Below are positions 1-9,269 of a stretch of DNA of 64,000 nt, in pieces. Below the pieces are notes generated by a model. The model was not told the origin of the DNA. It searched no databases and was given only the letters and a program-made list of their open reading frames with translations. The first letter of the stretch is position 1. The number at the start of each line of letters is the position of its first letter. Origin of the DNA: Rebecca billardiae RCC1528 (Eukaryota > Haptophyta). Made by a program: the position numbers and the translations under genes. The stretch spans positions 310,001 to 374,000 of the forward strand of contig OZ251235.1 in the NCBI GenBank assembly GCA_965240325.2. Direction: 5' to 3'.

Positions 1-1089
1 CAGCTGTGAGTTGTGACACTGCCTGAGTTGGGCAGCAGAGTTGATGGCGGGGCCGCCCGCGGGTCGTAACGTCCGCGACGTCGCGGGCCGGGGGCTCGTG
101 GCAGGCGCCGCGGGCATACGGTTAGTTTATAGTTAGGGCTTAGGGGCCAGTTGTCGGCCGCTAAGGGGGCCGAGGGCGTTATTGCTGCGTCGTAGTGGGG
201 TCAGAGCTCCGACCGTTACACTCCCGAGTGACACAATCTCCCGAAATCTCGAAATGATGTGATCCAATATCTCCTCTATTTATAACTGTTTGAGTCCGTT
301 TAAGTTCGTTTAGGCCTAATTCCAGGGTGTAGAATCCGCCTGTGCCAATTTCAGAATGCCAAAATGTGATCTAGCCGGTGCGATTCTGGTATGCAAATAG
401 CGAGAGCACTGTGGAGATCGTGTATCTCCCCTACTATAACTATTACTAACAACTGATGTTGCCGAGATCGCGTCGCGAGATTGAGGTCGTATGACGACAT
501 TTTTTCGCAATAAAACTTATCATCAGCGTGACCCCAGGTCATTTCAGGCGAATATTGACATCCCGAAGTTTGAGAGCCTCATCTCAAGACGACAGAAAGT
601 TGGATTTTGGGCCACACACCCCGCACAGTGGGGCTCTGACCCGGCTCCGCGTACCGCGTATTGCTGCGGCGCCATCGTCGTATAACGTCGTCAGTCATCA
701 GTCAGGAATCAGGGCCCACTCATAAAGTCTTGGCTTGGCATGAAGTCATCAGTCAGAGTGAGTCACGCCGGGGCCGGGCAGGCCGGCGGCTAGCTCTCCG
801 AAGAGCCTTGCGGACCGCGGCCGCGGCGGACCGCCGCGTCACGCGTGCAGCGGGACGGCTGAAGCCACGCTGCAACTCCTACAACTTGGCATTGATGCGC
901 TGCAAATGGTTATTCAGTCCATGCGTGATGGTTGCGAAACGTGCCGCACAGAGAGCGCCCAGGGGAACTGCGGCAAACGATGGCATACATGGCATGTGCA
1001 TGCATGGGATGTTGGTCGCTTGACTCGGTGATGTGAAGAACGGGCTCGAGATGCGAGGAAAATTTTTTTAACCCAGGAGCTGGCCGGTT
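1..1089. other. Intergenic spacer, no supported gene
   Basis: No reading frame here resembles a protein domain. The longest open stretch (661-1023, plus) is low-complexity and Arg-rich and I could not support it. The first 200 bases are GC-rich; 200-560 is relatively AT-rich. I see no RNA gene or clear repeat. Confidence 0.5.
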
Positions 1090-1584
1090 TTACTCATCCG
1101 CGCCGCTGGGCGGTGCCTGTAGCTGGCCCTTCTTCTTCATTCGCGCCTGCTTGCGCGTGAGCGGCACATTCCATTCCTGATCCCACACAAAATACGAGCC
1201 GCCCTTGAAGCCCCTGTAGTCCTCCTCTGCGTTCGCAGATCGCGGGTCGGCTTTCTTCATCTCGTCCTTGTTGCCGTAGAAGTTGCTCTTGCGCTTGCCG
1301 TAGAAGTTTGCGCCGTTGCCCAGCTTACGGTCCATGGCATCGTCCACGAGGTCGTCCAGGCCTTGCAGCATGCGGCCGAAGAAGCCAGGCTTCTCCTCCA
1401 TGACGATGGGCGCACGAGCCCTCCTCTGCCCCCTCGCGGTGACGCCACAGCAGGGCAGCGCACCAGTGCCACGCGAAGTGGTCGTGTGGACCATCTGCCT
1501 GCCGAGCACCGTGCTTGCAGGCACCACGGAGGCCCCGGCTCCGGCCGCGAGCAGCAACCCCGCTGCGAGCATCTTCATCGTCAT
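1090..1584 (-). CDS. Small predicted plastid-targeted protein of unknown function (164 aa)
   Basis: The frame stays open upstream to 1869, but that part is Arg/Pro-rich and reads like leader DNA. The ATG at 1584 starts a hydrophobic signal-peptide-like stretch (about residues 2-20, Met-Leu-Ala-Ala-Gly-rich), followed by a Ser/Thr/Arg-rich stretch ending in Ala-Pro-Ile-Val-Met, a form seen at transit-peptide ends in secondary red plastids. The mature part (about residues 62-164) is highly charged. It has a Phe-Gly-Arg-Met-Leu helix, two Asn-Phe-Tyr-Gly repeats (ANFYGK and SNFYGN) and a basic Arg-Lys-Gln-Ala-Arg-Met-Lys-Lys-Lys tail. I do not recognise a family. The plastid location is inference from the leader. 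It stands alone, about 1.4 kb from the next gene. Confidence 0.6.
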   Translation of the reverse strand: MTMKMLAAGLLLAAGAGASVVPASTVLGRQMVHTTTSRGTGALPCCGVTARGQRRARAPIVMEEKPGFFGRMLQGLDDLVDDAMDRKLGNGANFYGKRKSNFYGNKDEMKKADPRSANAEEDYRGFKGGSYFVWDQEWNVPLTRKQARMKKKGQLQAPPSGADE

Positions 1585-3003
1585 GATTCTTCCGCGCGAT
1601 GGGCAGTGCGGGCGTGCGGCGAAAGTTCCAATCCGGCCGGTGGCCCGCGGCTTGTGACTCAAACCCCTGAAGGGCGGCACCGTGCCCCCGGTGCCGCTGC
1701 GAGCGGACCTCGCGAGCGTCCCCACTCCCCGCGGTGGCGCTACTCCCACCGCGCCGCGGCCGCAGGCTCCGCAGTCCGGGCGTGAGTGGCGTGAGTCCGC
1801 ACGGCCACGCGGTCGCGGGGGGCGCCGCGCCGCCCGCACTCCGGCAGCCGGCCGTGCCGACGACGGCATCCGCGCCGATTAATGAGCAGTTATACGACGA
1901 GTGACACTTTATTATGAACTCGAACTTGATGTGTAAATATTATTACAGTATAGTTATGGCGCTATAAGCTATATATATACTACTGTGAACGAATATTCCG
2001 GCGGCGCTACCATCGGCGACGGCTTCATGGGCGGTGACAGTTGGCTCATGGCTGGCGTCAATCTCGCCTGCCTGAGCTGTGTGCCGGTCCGTCTTATTCT
2101 TAGTAAACTGTACTACTATTATAACGACTATTTTAAATTTATTATCTGACAGACTGACTATTAGCTAGCGCATGCTGGTTATTAATATCGATCGGACGCC
2201 ACACTCGGCACACTCGGACTGACTGACACGGCACACGCAGTCGTGACCGGACGGCCCGGCCGGACCGGCCGACGGCGACTGGCGGCGACGGGCCCGGCGG
2301 CGTCGCGGGCGGCGAGTTACGACGCGGCCCGCCCAGGGTGACGGGCCCGACAGCGACGGCCCGGGCCGACGGGTCGGCCGTAACGTGACCCGCGCAAACT
2401 GGCTTCCGACCGGCTTGGACCGCAAGTTCCGTCGCCCGCCGCACGGCTAGTGACGGCTCACGGACGGCGGTTCAGGCGGTTGGCGCCGAGCTGGCACGGC
2501 TCTGAGACTGAGTGCTCCGTGTGGACCCGTGCACTCGGTGAGTCGGTGACTCTTCAGCGGAATCAGCGGCCCGCCCGGCCGACTCGTTACTGACCTGAAG
2601 TGACCGACTCTACCGTACCGGGACCGTTCTGCGGCGCTCGGCCGCATTCGGACTATAATGCTGACGATGACTTCGTCGCCATGGTGTCCTGTCATGCCCA
2701 TGCTCATGGATGCTGACTGAATGAATTTTGATGCGGCGAGCTCGAAGCGGCGGCGCCGCTGCCCCTCGCAATTATTATGGCATGTTGAGCGACCAGAGAT
2801 CGAGAGGCGTCTCGCAAGCTGCCTCGCAAGTCAAAGGGCTTCCGTGTGAAATGGGCTCCGCACGAGGCATGGGTTCGCGTTGGGGCACGGTTCACGGCGA
2901 CCATGCCGCTGAGCAAGCCGTGGCCGGCCGCGCTGTCGAGGCGTGCGGGGCGGGCACGGTCGCCACACCGTGCACGCAGCGGCGCGCAGACGCGCGTCGT
3001 AGC
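1585..3003. other. Intergenic spacer containing one copy of dispersed repeat E
   Basis: The spacer holds an AT-rich stretch (about 1880-1990), a dispersed repeat (1985-2111, listed separately), and GC-rich DNA with many short GACTGACTG-like runs between 2150 and 2720. No supportable gene was seen. Confidence 0.5.
1985..2111 (+). repeat. Dispersed repeat E, copy 1
   Basis: This stretch is about 85-90% similar by eye to the reverse complement of 54979-55099, running from TGAACGAAT through a shared block about CTTCATGGGCGGTGACAG to the end motif TAGTAAACTGT. Shorter pieces recur at 25580-25636 and 52209-52236. It is noncoding and of unknown class. Confidence 0.75.
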
Positions 3004-3744
3004 TTAATTCTTCTCGGGCTCGATGAGGCCGACCCCGCCCTCCTTGCGCTTGTAGATGACGTTCACCTCGGAGGTGTCGGCATTTCGGAACACGTAAAAG
3101 TCGTGGTCGATGTACTCCAGGCACAGCAGCGCATCGTCGATCGTCTGCGGCGGCATGGGGAAGCTCTTCCGCCGGACGAGGCTGGCGGCGTCCAGCGCAT
3201 CGGGGTCCTCGTAATCAGACGAGTCCTCGGCCTCAACCACCTCCGGCGTGGGCGGGGCTCGCATCGCGGCCTTCGAGCCGAACTTACGTTCCTTGAGCTT
3301 GCGCAGCTTACGATCAAGCTTCGCCGAGACTAGGTCGATCGAGCTGTACATCGTCTCTGAGCGCTCAGCCGCGCGGAGCACGACGCCTTTGGAGAAGACC
3401 ACCACCTCACACATGTGCGGCTCCGAGATGCGCTGGTTGAGGAGCACGGAGAGGTGGGTGTCGCAGCGCTGGACGAGCGTGCCGTACTTGCTCACGACCG
3501 CACCGATCTTCTTCTCCACGTAGTCGCGCATCGAGTCCGTCATGTCGATGTTGTTCGCCGAGATCTCCACCAACGGCGAGCTCATCGTAGCAACCGGCTT
3601 CGTGGCGAGCGCAGGAGAGTGCACCGCACGGCTCGTCGCGAGGCGCGTCACGGGAGCGCGAAGCGCAGACCCTAGCATGCTCCAGCCGTGCGCGCCGCCC
3701 GCGCACGCCACCATCAGCACCGTTAGTCGGCGGGCAGACATCAT
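3004..3744 (-). CDS. hpf: Long-form ribosome hibernation-promoting factor, probably plastid (PSRP1/HPF family)
   Basis: The 246-aa protein starts at the ATG at 3744. An upstream in-frame start would add 20 Arg/Ser-rich residues and bury the signal peptide. Residues 1-22 form a signal peptide ending Ala-His-Gly before Trp, like the aromatic cleavage motif of secondary red plastids; a transit-like stretch follows to about residue 55. Residues about 59-155 are the S30AE/YfiA domain (VEISANNIDMTD..., EKKIG). Residues about 191-245 are the C-terminal dimerisation domain: KSFPMPPQTIDDAL, HDFYVFRNADT, VIYKRKEGGVGLIEP. The two-domain layout is that of long HPF, which dimerises ribosomes to 100S in bacteria and binds the decoding region of plastid ribosomes. 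An acidic linker (about 160-190) separates the domains. It is divergently arranged with the cyclin gene at 4206. Confidence 0.92.
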   Translation of the reverse strand: MMSARRLTVLMVACAGGAHGWSMLGSALRAPVTRLATSRAVHSPALATKPVATMSSPLVEISANNIDMTDSMRDYVEKKIGAVVSKYGTLVQRCDTHLSVLLNQRISEPHMCEVVVFSKGVVLRAAERSETMYSSIDLVSAKLDRKLRKLKERKFGSKAAMRAPPTPEVVEAEDSSDYEDPDALDAASLVRRKSFPMPPQTIDDALLCLEYIDHDFYVFRNADTSEVNVIYKRKEGGVGLIEPEKN

Positions 3745-4205
3745 GGCGTCGGGAGTGCTCGTGCGGCTCCGCGCGCGATTGGCCGTCCGCGCTTCGGCGA
3801 GCACGCGGCTCGCGAGCGCGACTCATCCGGCGGATTTCGTCAATCTCGTCAGGAACGGAAGAACGGTGGTCCGGACGGAGCATTGACTGTACCTCCCGGA
3901 CCAGCATCCACGGCGCGCTCGCTGGCGGCTGGCGCGGGCGCAGCTGCACCGAAAGCCTTTTGCCCAGGAAGCAAAGCGGTCGGAAAGCCTTTTGCTCATC
4001 GACTCGGGCCCGTGCTAGTGGAGGGTGGCCCGCCCCCCCCCCCCGCTCCGGCCCTGCTCCTCAGGCCGGGAGGGGTGAGGCCCGCCTCGCACGGGCACGC
4101 GGCGCGGAGCTCAGGCGACCGCGGGCGCGTTCGAGGCGTACGCTACTGCGCGACCCCGCACACCCGCAGCCCTCGACGGGCTTCGCGGCACCTCGGCCGC
4201 GCGGC
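3745..4205. promoter_or_regulatory. Shared divergent upstream region between HPF and cyclin genes
   Basis: These 461 bp separate two divergent start codons. They contain a C homopolymer run near 4032-4044 and are very GC-rich, with no TATA-like element close to either start. The region must hold both 5' leaders and both promoters; no specific site can be named. Confidence 0.4.
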
Positions 4206-5774
4206 ATGCTCGAATATCCGCAGCGCCAACGCGCCAACAGCGTGAGCGGCGCGATCCGCGACACAACCGCACGGGCGATTGACGGGGCCCGCGAGGCGCT
4301 CAAGCTGGAGGACAGCAAGAGTCTCAAGATCGATGCGGATTCCTCGCCTGCGGAGTTCAAGGAGTGGATCCGCAAGGTGCCGCACCAGCTCCAAGAACTT
4401 GTCGACGTGCTTGCCCGCCCGCAATCTGGCTCGTCGGGCAGCCGGAACCAGATCCAGGGGCAGTTCGTGCCGCGCGCGGCGCAGTACATCGCCACGGACT
4501 CGCTGATCCACGGCGTCGTCTACTTCGCGCGCTACCTCGCCTCGAAAAGCACCCACGAGCAGGCGGAGCTGCTGCAGCCGCAGGCGCTCATGCTCACCTT
4601 TGCGACCTCAATGGTGCTCGCCGACAAGTTCGCGAACGACGACGCGTACGACGACCTCCTCCCCGCGGTGGGCATCGTCACGGGCATCCAGCCCAAGACC
4701 CTCCGCCGCAAGGAGGTCGAGCTCCTCGGCTTCCTCATCAACACCTCGGGCATGTTTGTCTCGGAGTCGGAGTTTGAGTCGATTGTCTACCTGCTCGAGG
4801 AGAGCCCGTGGCGCAGGCTCAAGCGGGACGGCACGCTGTCGCTCCTGTGCAAGACGGCGCGCGAGCACACGGGCGTGGCCGACCTGCACGAGCAGCTCTT
4901 CACGGCCAACGTGCGCGTCAAGAACACCGGGCTGACCAAGTCCCTCAAGGTGTTCAGCGACTACGTGCGCACAAACAGGCCGCGCCTCGGCTCGTTTGCT
5001 GAGCGCAAGGAGGCGCTGCGCCCCAACTCCGGCCCGGCACACTCGCGGCAGGCCGGCGCGTTGGAGCGGTCGCACACCTTCGATGAGAACGCAGCTCCGT
5101 GGCCGTCGCGGAACAGCAGCGCGCAGCCCGCAGAACCCCCGGGCAGCCATGCAGACAGCTCGTTCTCAAACGGCCGGGGCGCCGAGGTCGGCGGCAGCTT
5201 CAAGGGCTCCGCTACCGGCGGCGGCGGGAGCCATCAACAAGGCCGCCGCATGTCGCTGCCACAGCTGGGCGGGCGCGGAAAGCAGTCGACCGGATCCGCA
5301 CCCGCGTCGCCGGCTCCCATGCGCCGCTCCTTCTTCGGCCTGCTCGCGCGCCCTGCCAAATCGCGCAGCTCGTCGAAGGAGCAACCGGAGGTGTCGCCGC
5401 GCGCCCTCGGGCACTTGTCGCCGAGCCCGCCGAAGCTGTCTGCGAGTGCCGGCAGCAGCACCGGCGCGACGCCAACCAAACGGAGCGTTCCGCTGACGTC
5501 CCCCACGGGTCTTGCGAGCAACTTCGCTGGGATTATGGCGCCGGCTGCGCGCGCTGCAGAGGAGGAGCCCGCGCCTCTGCCCACGCTCAGCGAGGAGAAG
5601 GAGGAAGGGCACGTGGGGCAGCAGACGGTCGACCAGAAGCTCAACCAGGCGATCGCGCAAACGAGGCCCGTGAAAGCCAAGTCGGAGACGACCTCGCGCC
5701 GCGCCAGTGCTCCGACGTCGAAGGTGAACTCTGCCGGTGGGTCCCCACGCAAGCCAACCGCCGCGGTTACGTAG
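4206..5774 (+). CDS. PHO80-like (P/U-type) cyclin with long disordered tail
   Basis: The 522-aa protein starts at the ATG at 4206, since the open frame before it is low-complexity Arg/Pro. Residues about 88-198 match the PHO80-type cyclin box: a helix with Phe-Val-Pro-Arg-Ala, then MLTFATSMVLADKFANDD, Tyr-Asp-Asp, RRKEVELLGFLI and a SESEFESIVYLLEE helix. This corresponds to the family pattern of 'A.KF.DD..Y.N', 'L..lE..fL' and 'v...EF'. Such cyclins bind a Pho85/CDK partner and act in phosphate, nutrient or cell-cycle signalling. Residues about 270-522 are Ser/Pro/Arg-rich and probably disordered, with many Ser-Pro sites that could be CDK targets. A kinase partner is not in the window. The exact cyclin subtype is not certain. 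Confidence 0.75.
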   Translation: MLEYPQRQRANSVSGAIRDTTARAIDGAREALKLEDSKSLKIDADSSPAEFKEWIRKVPHQLQELVDVLARPQSGSSGSRNQIQGQFVPRAAQYIATDSLIHGVVYFARYLASKSTHEQAELLQPQALMLTFATSMVLADKFANDDAYDDLLPAVGIVTGIQPKTLRRKEVELLGFLINTSGMFVSESEFESIVYLLEESPWRRLKRDGTLSLLCKTAREHTGVADLHEQLFTANVRVKNTGLTKSLKVFSDYVRTNRPRLGSFAERKEALRPNSGPAHSRQAGALERSHTFDENAAPWPSRNSSAQPAEPPGSHADSSFSNGRGAEVGGSFKGSATGGGGSHQQGRRMSLPQLGGRGKQSTGSAPASPAPMRRSFFGLLARPAKSRSSSKEQPEVSPRALGHLSPSPPKLSASAGSSTGATPTKRSVPLTSPTGLASNFAGIMAPAARAAEEEPAPLPTLSEEKEEGHVGQQTVDQKLNQAIAQTRPVKAKSETTSRRASAPTSKVNSAGGSPRKPTAAVT

Positions 5775-6458
5775 GCGCCGCGGCTCCTGCCCTGACTGAG
5801 TGCCGCTGACGCCGCCCGGGGACGGGGTCACTCGGAGGCCGGCTCGTGGCGGCGGGATCGTGGTCGTGGAGGTGAGCCCGTGAGCCCGCGACCGTCTGTC
5901 GGTCTGTGGTATCCGGCGCCATCATGCATCCGATGCACGGCGGCTGGTGGCGTGATCCGACGATGACTATACTACACTAAATATTCAGATCGAACGCGCG
6001 CGCGAGCCGAGAGCAGCTGGTGGCTCGGCCCCGACTCGGCCACTCGGGCACTCTGGCTCCGCGAGGCCCACCGTGGCCCCGCACGACCCGAGTCCATACA
6101 CTCACTCACACTGTCACTGACAGGGGCCTGCCAGTGAGGACAGAGTCAGTGAGTGAGGTCGGCTCGGACCGGCCGGCTCGGAGACGGACTGAGGACGGTA
6201 AGCTACCGCGACTGCTAATAAGCTATATATATAGCAGCTTATGATTTAATAAAACTGATGGTTAACTGCTCTTCGGACCAGTGCTGACTGCTGGCACCTC
6301 CGGCTCCGGTCCTGGTCCGAGACCGAGTTCGGCCGACTCGGGAGTCGGGCCGACTGGCGCAGGCGCGGCAGTCAGGCGACTGCCCGGGACTGGCGACTCT
6401 CGGAATAATTAATCAGCAGCATCAGACTGACTGAATGGCGACGACGACAGCAGCATCC

Positions 6459-6538
6459 CGACTTCGTGTCGACGATCGGGCACTGCCGCCGACGAATCAG
6501 GAGACCCGCGTCGTCCTACCTGTGTCGTTAAATCATAG
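6459..6538 (-). repeat. Dispersed repeat H, copy 1 (inverted)
   Basis: Its reverse complement matches 20911-20991 with few differences, sharing ATGATTTAACG, CAGGTAGGACG, CTCCTGATTCGTCG and CGATCGTCGACACGAAGTC. The 52339 copy shares the last block. Confidence 0.8.
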
Positions 6539-6718
6539 AATGAGTAGTCTGCAGCTCGCTGCTGTCGGCCGCATCCGCTGCACGGGCCATTAACCACTAA
6601 TAATACTAATAATAGCCAGGGTGCCGCCGGGATTCTGCCCGGGTCCCGCGCCCGCGGAGTCGTCAGCGCTCACCGCTCCGCGCACGAGACAGTCCGTATA
6701 ACCGTTATAGGCGGCGTA

Positions 6719-6824
<106 letters not shown>

Positions 6825-6924
6825 ACACTGCATGATGAGTACCGAGACGACGACCAACGCCGCATCACAGTCTCAGACGGCGTAGTCGCCATAGCTCGCT
6901 CGTCCTCCACCCGCGCCGGCGTGC

Positions 6925-9240
6925 TTAAGGCCCCGGCAGCGCCTGCCACTCCGTTTTGAACGTGCGGCCCCAGCGGTCGGTGTGCGGCAGCACGTCGGCC
7001 CAAATGTCGTAGAAGAAGTGGCCGGGCTTGCCCGGCGCCGGCGGCGACGTGCAGCACCACCCGCCCGTGAGCCATTTGGTGGTAGTCTCGAACTTCTCCG
7101 CCGTCGCTGCGTCATCGAAGCGCACGTCGAAGTGCGCGAGCGAGCGCACGCGCAGCAGCGGCGCGTCTGCGTGCGCGCGCAGCTGCTCGCGAACGCTCTG
7201 GTCGCTCAGCCGCGGCGTGCCGTCCGAGGTGCGCAGCGTGATGTTGGCCGCGGGGCGCGAGCGGTCGAGCAGCTCGCGCGTTGGCGAGCGGCAGGCGGGG
7301 AGCGCACACGCACGCGCCAGAGGCGACGTCGAGGCCCTCGCAGCAGTCCCACCCGCTTTGCCCGCGGCGTGCGCGTCGGCAGTCGCGCCGCCCGCGGCAC
7401 CCGCACCAGCGGCCACGCTGCCGCGCGGTGCGACGCGCACGTCCACGGCCACCTCGACGTGCGCCGCGGCGAGCGCGTGCGCGAGCGCCTCGCGGCGCGC
7501 GCTCTCGACGAAGGAGTACTCGACGGTGCGGATGGCGAGCTGCGGCTGCGGGCCGGACGGCGGGCGGCCCGCCCAGTAGTGCATGCGCAGCACGTGGTCG
7601 GTCGGACAAAGGTAGGGCAGCGTCATGTTGCAGTTATGGCAGCGCACGCCCGAGTGAGCAAAGTTGGTCGTCGTCTCGAGGCCGCAGAGCAGGCGCGGCA
7701 GGATGAGCGTGCGGTTGGTGCTCACGGCGAGCGCGAGCGCGACGCGCAGCTGGCGCAGCTGGTGGTTCATCAGCCGCCAGTGCCGGTGCAGCACCGGACT
7801 GTCCACGGCCAAGTTGCCGCGCACAGGCGCAAAGTCGGCCGTGATCTCGGCCGGGAGGTCGACGTCGTACCACAGGAAGCGCGAGCCCGCGTACGCGGTG
7901 GGGCGCACGACGTCGGCGGGCGCGGGCGCGGGCGCGAGCATCTCGACGTCGGGCGGCCCGAGCCACAGATTCGACTCGCGCAGCCGCGAGCGCTTCCCCG
8001 GCGAGTCGCAGTTGACGAAGGTGACGTGGACCGCGTACGGCCGCACGCCAAACCGCTCGTGCAGCCGCTGCACAAAGAACGTGTGTCCCGAGGCGAACAG
8101 GTGGACGGGGAGGATGCCCAGCTTGACGCGGCCGTTGAACGCGCTCGCGTAGATGGGCGTGTCGCCCTTGTACACTGAGCCGCCCCGTCGCAGCACCTCG
8201 TTCAGCGCCGACTGGTCATTCTTCCAGTTCGCAAAGAAACGATCGTCCTTCATCTTCTCCACCCAAGCGTCGACGGCCGCGACCGCCGCCTCCGACGGCC
8301 GCACCCAAAAATAGCCTGTGTTGAGCTCGGGGCCGAAGGACGCCCTGGGCGACTCGAGCGGCGCTGCGGGCCCGTCGACGCCGCGCGACGCCGTCGACGC
8401 GACCAGCGCGTCCGAGTGCATCAGCAGGTCGGCGCCTTCGGCAGCGGCGCGCGCGAGGAAGGGCAGCGGGTCGCGGAGCGTGATCGCGTCGAGATCGCAA
8501 AAGAGCAGCGCGCTCGCGTTCAGGGCGAGGATCGACTGGACAAGCGCGCCCTTCGTGCGGCCCATCGCGGCGAAACCGCTCGAGCCCCACTTCGCCTCCG
8601 TCACCGGCATGCTCGAGCGCACCATCGCGCAGCGGATGCGGCGCGCCACGAGCTCGTCGCGCAAAGCCGTGTCCGTGCAGCCGACAAAAAAGTTGTCCAG
8701 GCCGGCCTCGCGCAGGTGGGCGACCCAGTTGAGCACGAAGTCGAGGTGGTTCGAGTTGGCGAAGGTGGCAATGACCGTCCCGTTCCGCGCGAGCCTGCGC
8801 ACGGACTCGGCTGTCAGAACGATCTCAGCTGGCTCGTCCGTTCGCGCCGCAGCCGGCTCCCGCTGCAGCTCGTGCGAGACGCCACCGGGCTCGAACGCGG
8901 AGCTCGACGAGTGTGGGTTGTCACCGCGCGTGCCGGATGCGAGCGCTGGCGTACGTGTGATGCCGTCCGCAGCGGGGCCGGCCTGCCCGCCAGCCGCCCG
9001 TGCGGAGGCCTGCGTCTCGGCGTCCGCCTCGCGACCGAGCCGGTCCGCAGTGCTGATCGCGCGAGCGTTTCTCAGGATGTCCCCCGTGTCTGCCACGGTG
9101 AGCGCCGATGACGCCCATAGTCCGAGGCTTGCACGCTGCGCGCGCAGCATGATGCCGACGATGGCGAGGAGCACGATCACGTACAGGCCACGCGACGTGC
9201 GCATCGGCCGATTTGGCGGCGGGGCCGCGGGTGCCGCCAT
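6925..9240 (-). CDS. GT77-family glycosyltransferase, XEG113-like (arabinosyltransferase-type), type II membrane protein
   Basis: The 771-aa protein starts at the ATG at 9240. Residues about 19-32 (YVIVLLAIVGIML) form a single N-terminal membrane anchor after a short basic cytoplasmic tail, as expected for a Golgi type II transferase. Residues about 155-400 are the nucleotide-diphospho-sugar transferase domain (DUF271/GT77), opening with IATFANSNHLDFVLNW and carrying a DxD motif in LLFCDLDAITLRDP (about 249-251) that would bind metal and nucleotide sugar. The second half resembles the plant XEG113 C-terminal region: HWRLMNHQLRQLRVALAL, NRTLILPRLLCGLE, YLCPTDHV. XEG113 adds arabinose to hydroxyproline-rich proteins in plants; the acceptor here is unknown. 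An Ala/Gly-rich insert interrupts the C-terminal half at about residues 570-620. The start codon lies 29 bp from that of the divergent exonuclease gene. Confidence 0.85.
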   Translation of the reverse strand: MAAPAAPPPNRPMRTSRGLYVIVLLAIVGIMLRAQRASLGLWASSALTVADTGDILRNARAISTADRLGREADAETQASARAAGGQAGPAADGITRTPALASGTRGDNPHSSSSAFEPGGVSHELQREPAAARTDEPAEIVLTAESVRRLARNGTVIATFANSNHLDFVLNWVAHLREAGLDNFFVGCTDTALRDELVARRIRCAMVRSSMPVTEAKWGSSGFAAMGRTKGALVQSILALNASALLFCDLDAITLRDPLPFLARAAAEGADLLMHSDALVASTASRGVDGPAAPLESPRASFGPELNTGYFWVRPSEAAVAAVDAWVEKMKDDRFFANWKNDQSALNEVLRRGGSVYKGDTPIYASAFNGRVKLGILPVHLFASGHTFFVQRLHERFGVRPYAVHVTFVNCDSPGKRSRLRESNLWLGPPDVEMLAPAPAPADVVRPTAYAGSRFLWYDVDLPAEITADFAPVRGNLAVDSPVLHRHWRLMNHQLRQLRVALALAVSTNRTLILPRLLCGLETTTNFAHSGVRCHNCNMTLPYLCPTDHVLRMHYWAGRPPSGPQPQLAIRTVEYSFVESARREALAHALAAAHVEVAVDVRVAPRGSVAAGAGAAGGATADAHAAGKAGGTAARASTSPLARACALPACRSPTRELLDRSRPAANITLRTSDGTPRLSDQSVREQLRAHADAPLLRVRSLAHFDVRFDDAATAEKFETTTKWLTGGWCCTSPPAPGKPGHFFYDIWADVLPHTDRWGRTFKTEWQALPGP

Positions 9241-9269
9241 TCTGTGTCGTCGTGGATATCGGATCCACG
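9241..9269. promoter_or_regulatory. 29-bp gap between two divergent start codons
   Basis: Only 29 bp separate the GT77 ATG (9240, minus) from the exonuclease ATG (9270, plus). Each 5' leader and promoter must therefore overlap the other gene's coding region, unless one start lies further downstream. The next in-frame ATGs would cut into the membrane anchor or the catalytic Asp-x-Glu motif, so both starts look right. Confidence 0.6.

Noticed and set aside
661-1023. 120-codon plus-strand frame
   Set aside because: It is low-complexity and Arg-rich with no supporting features.
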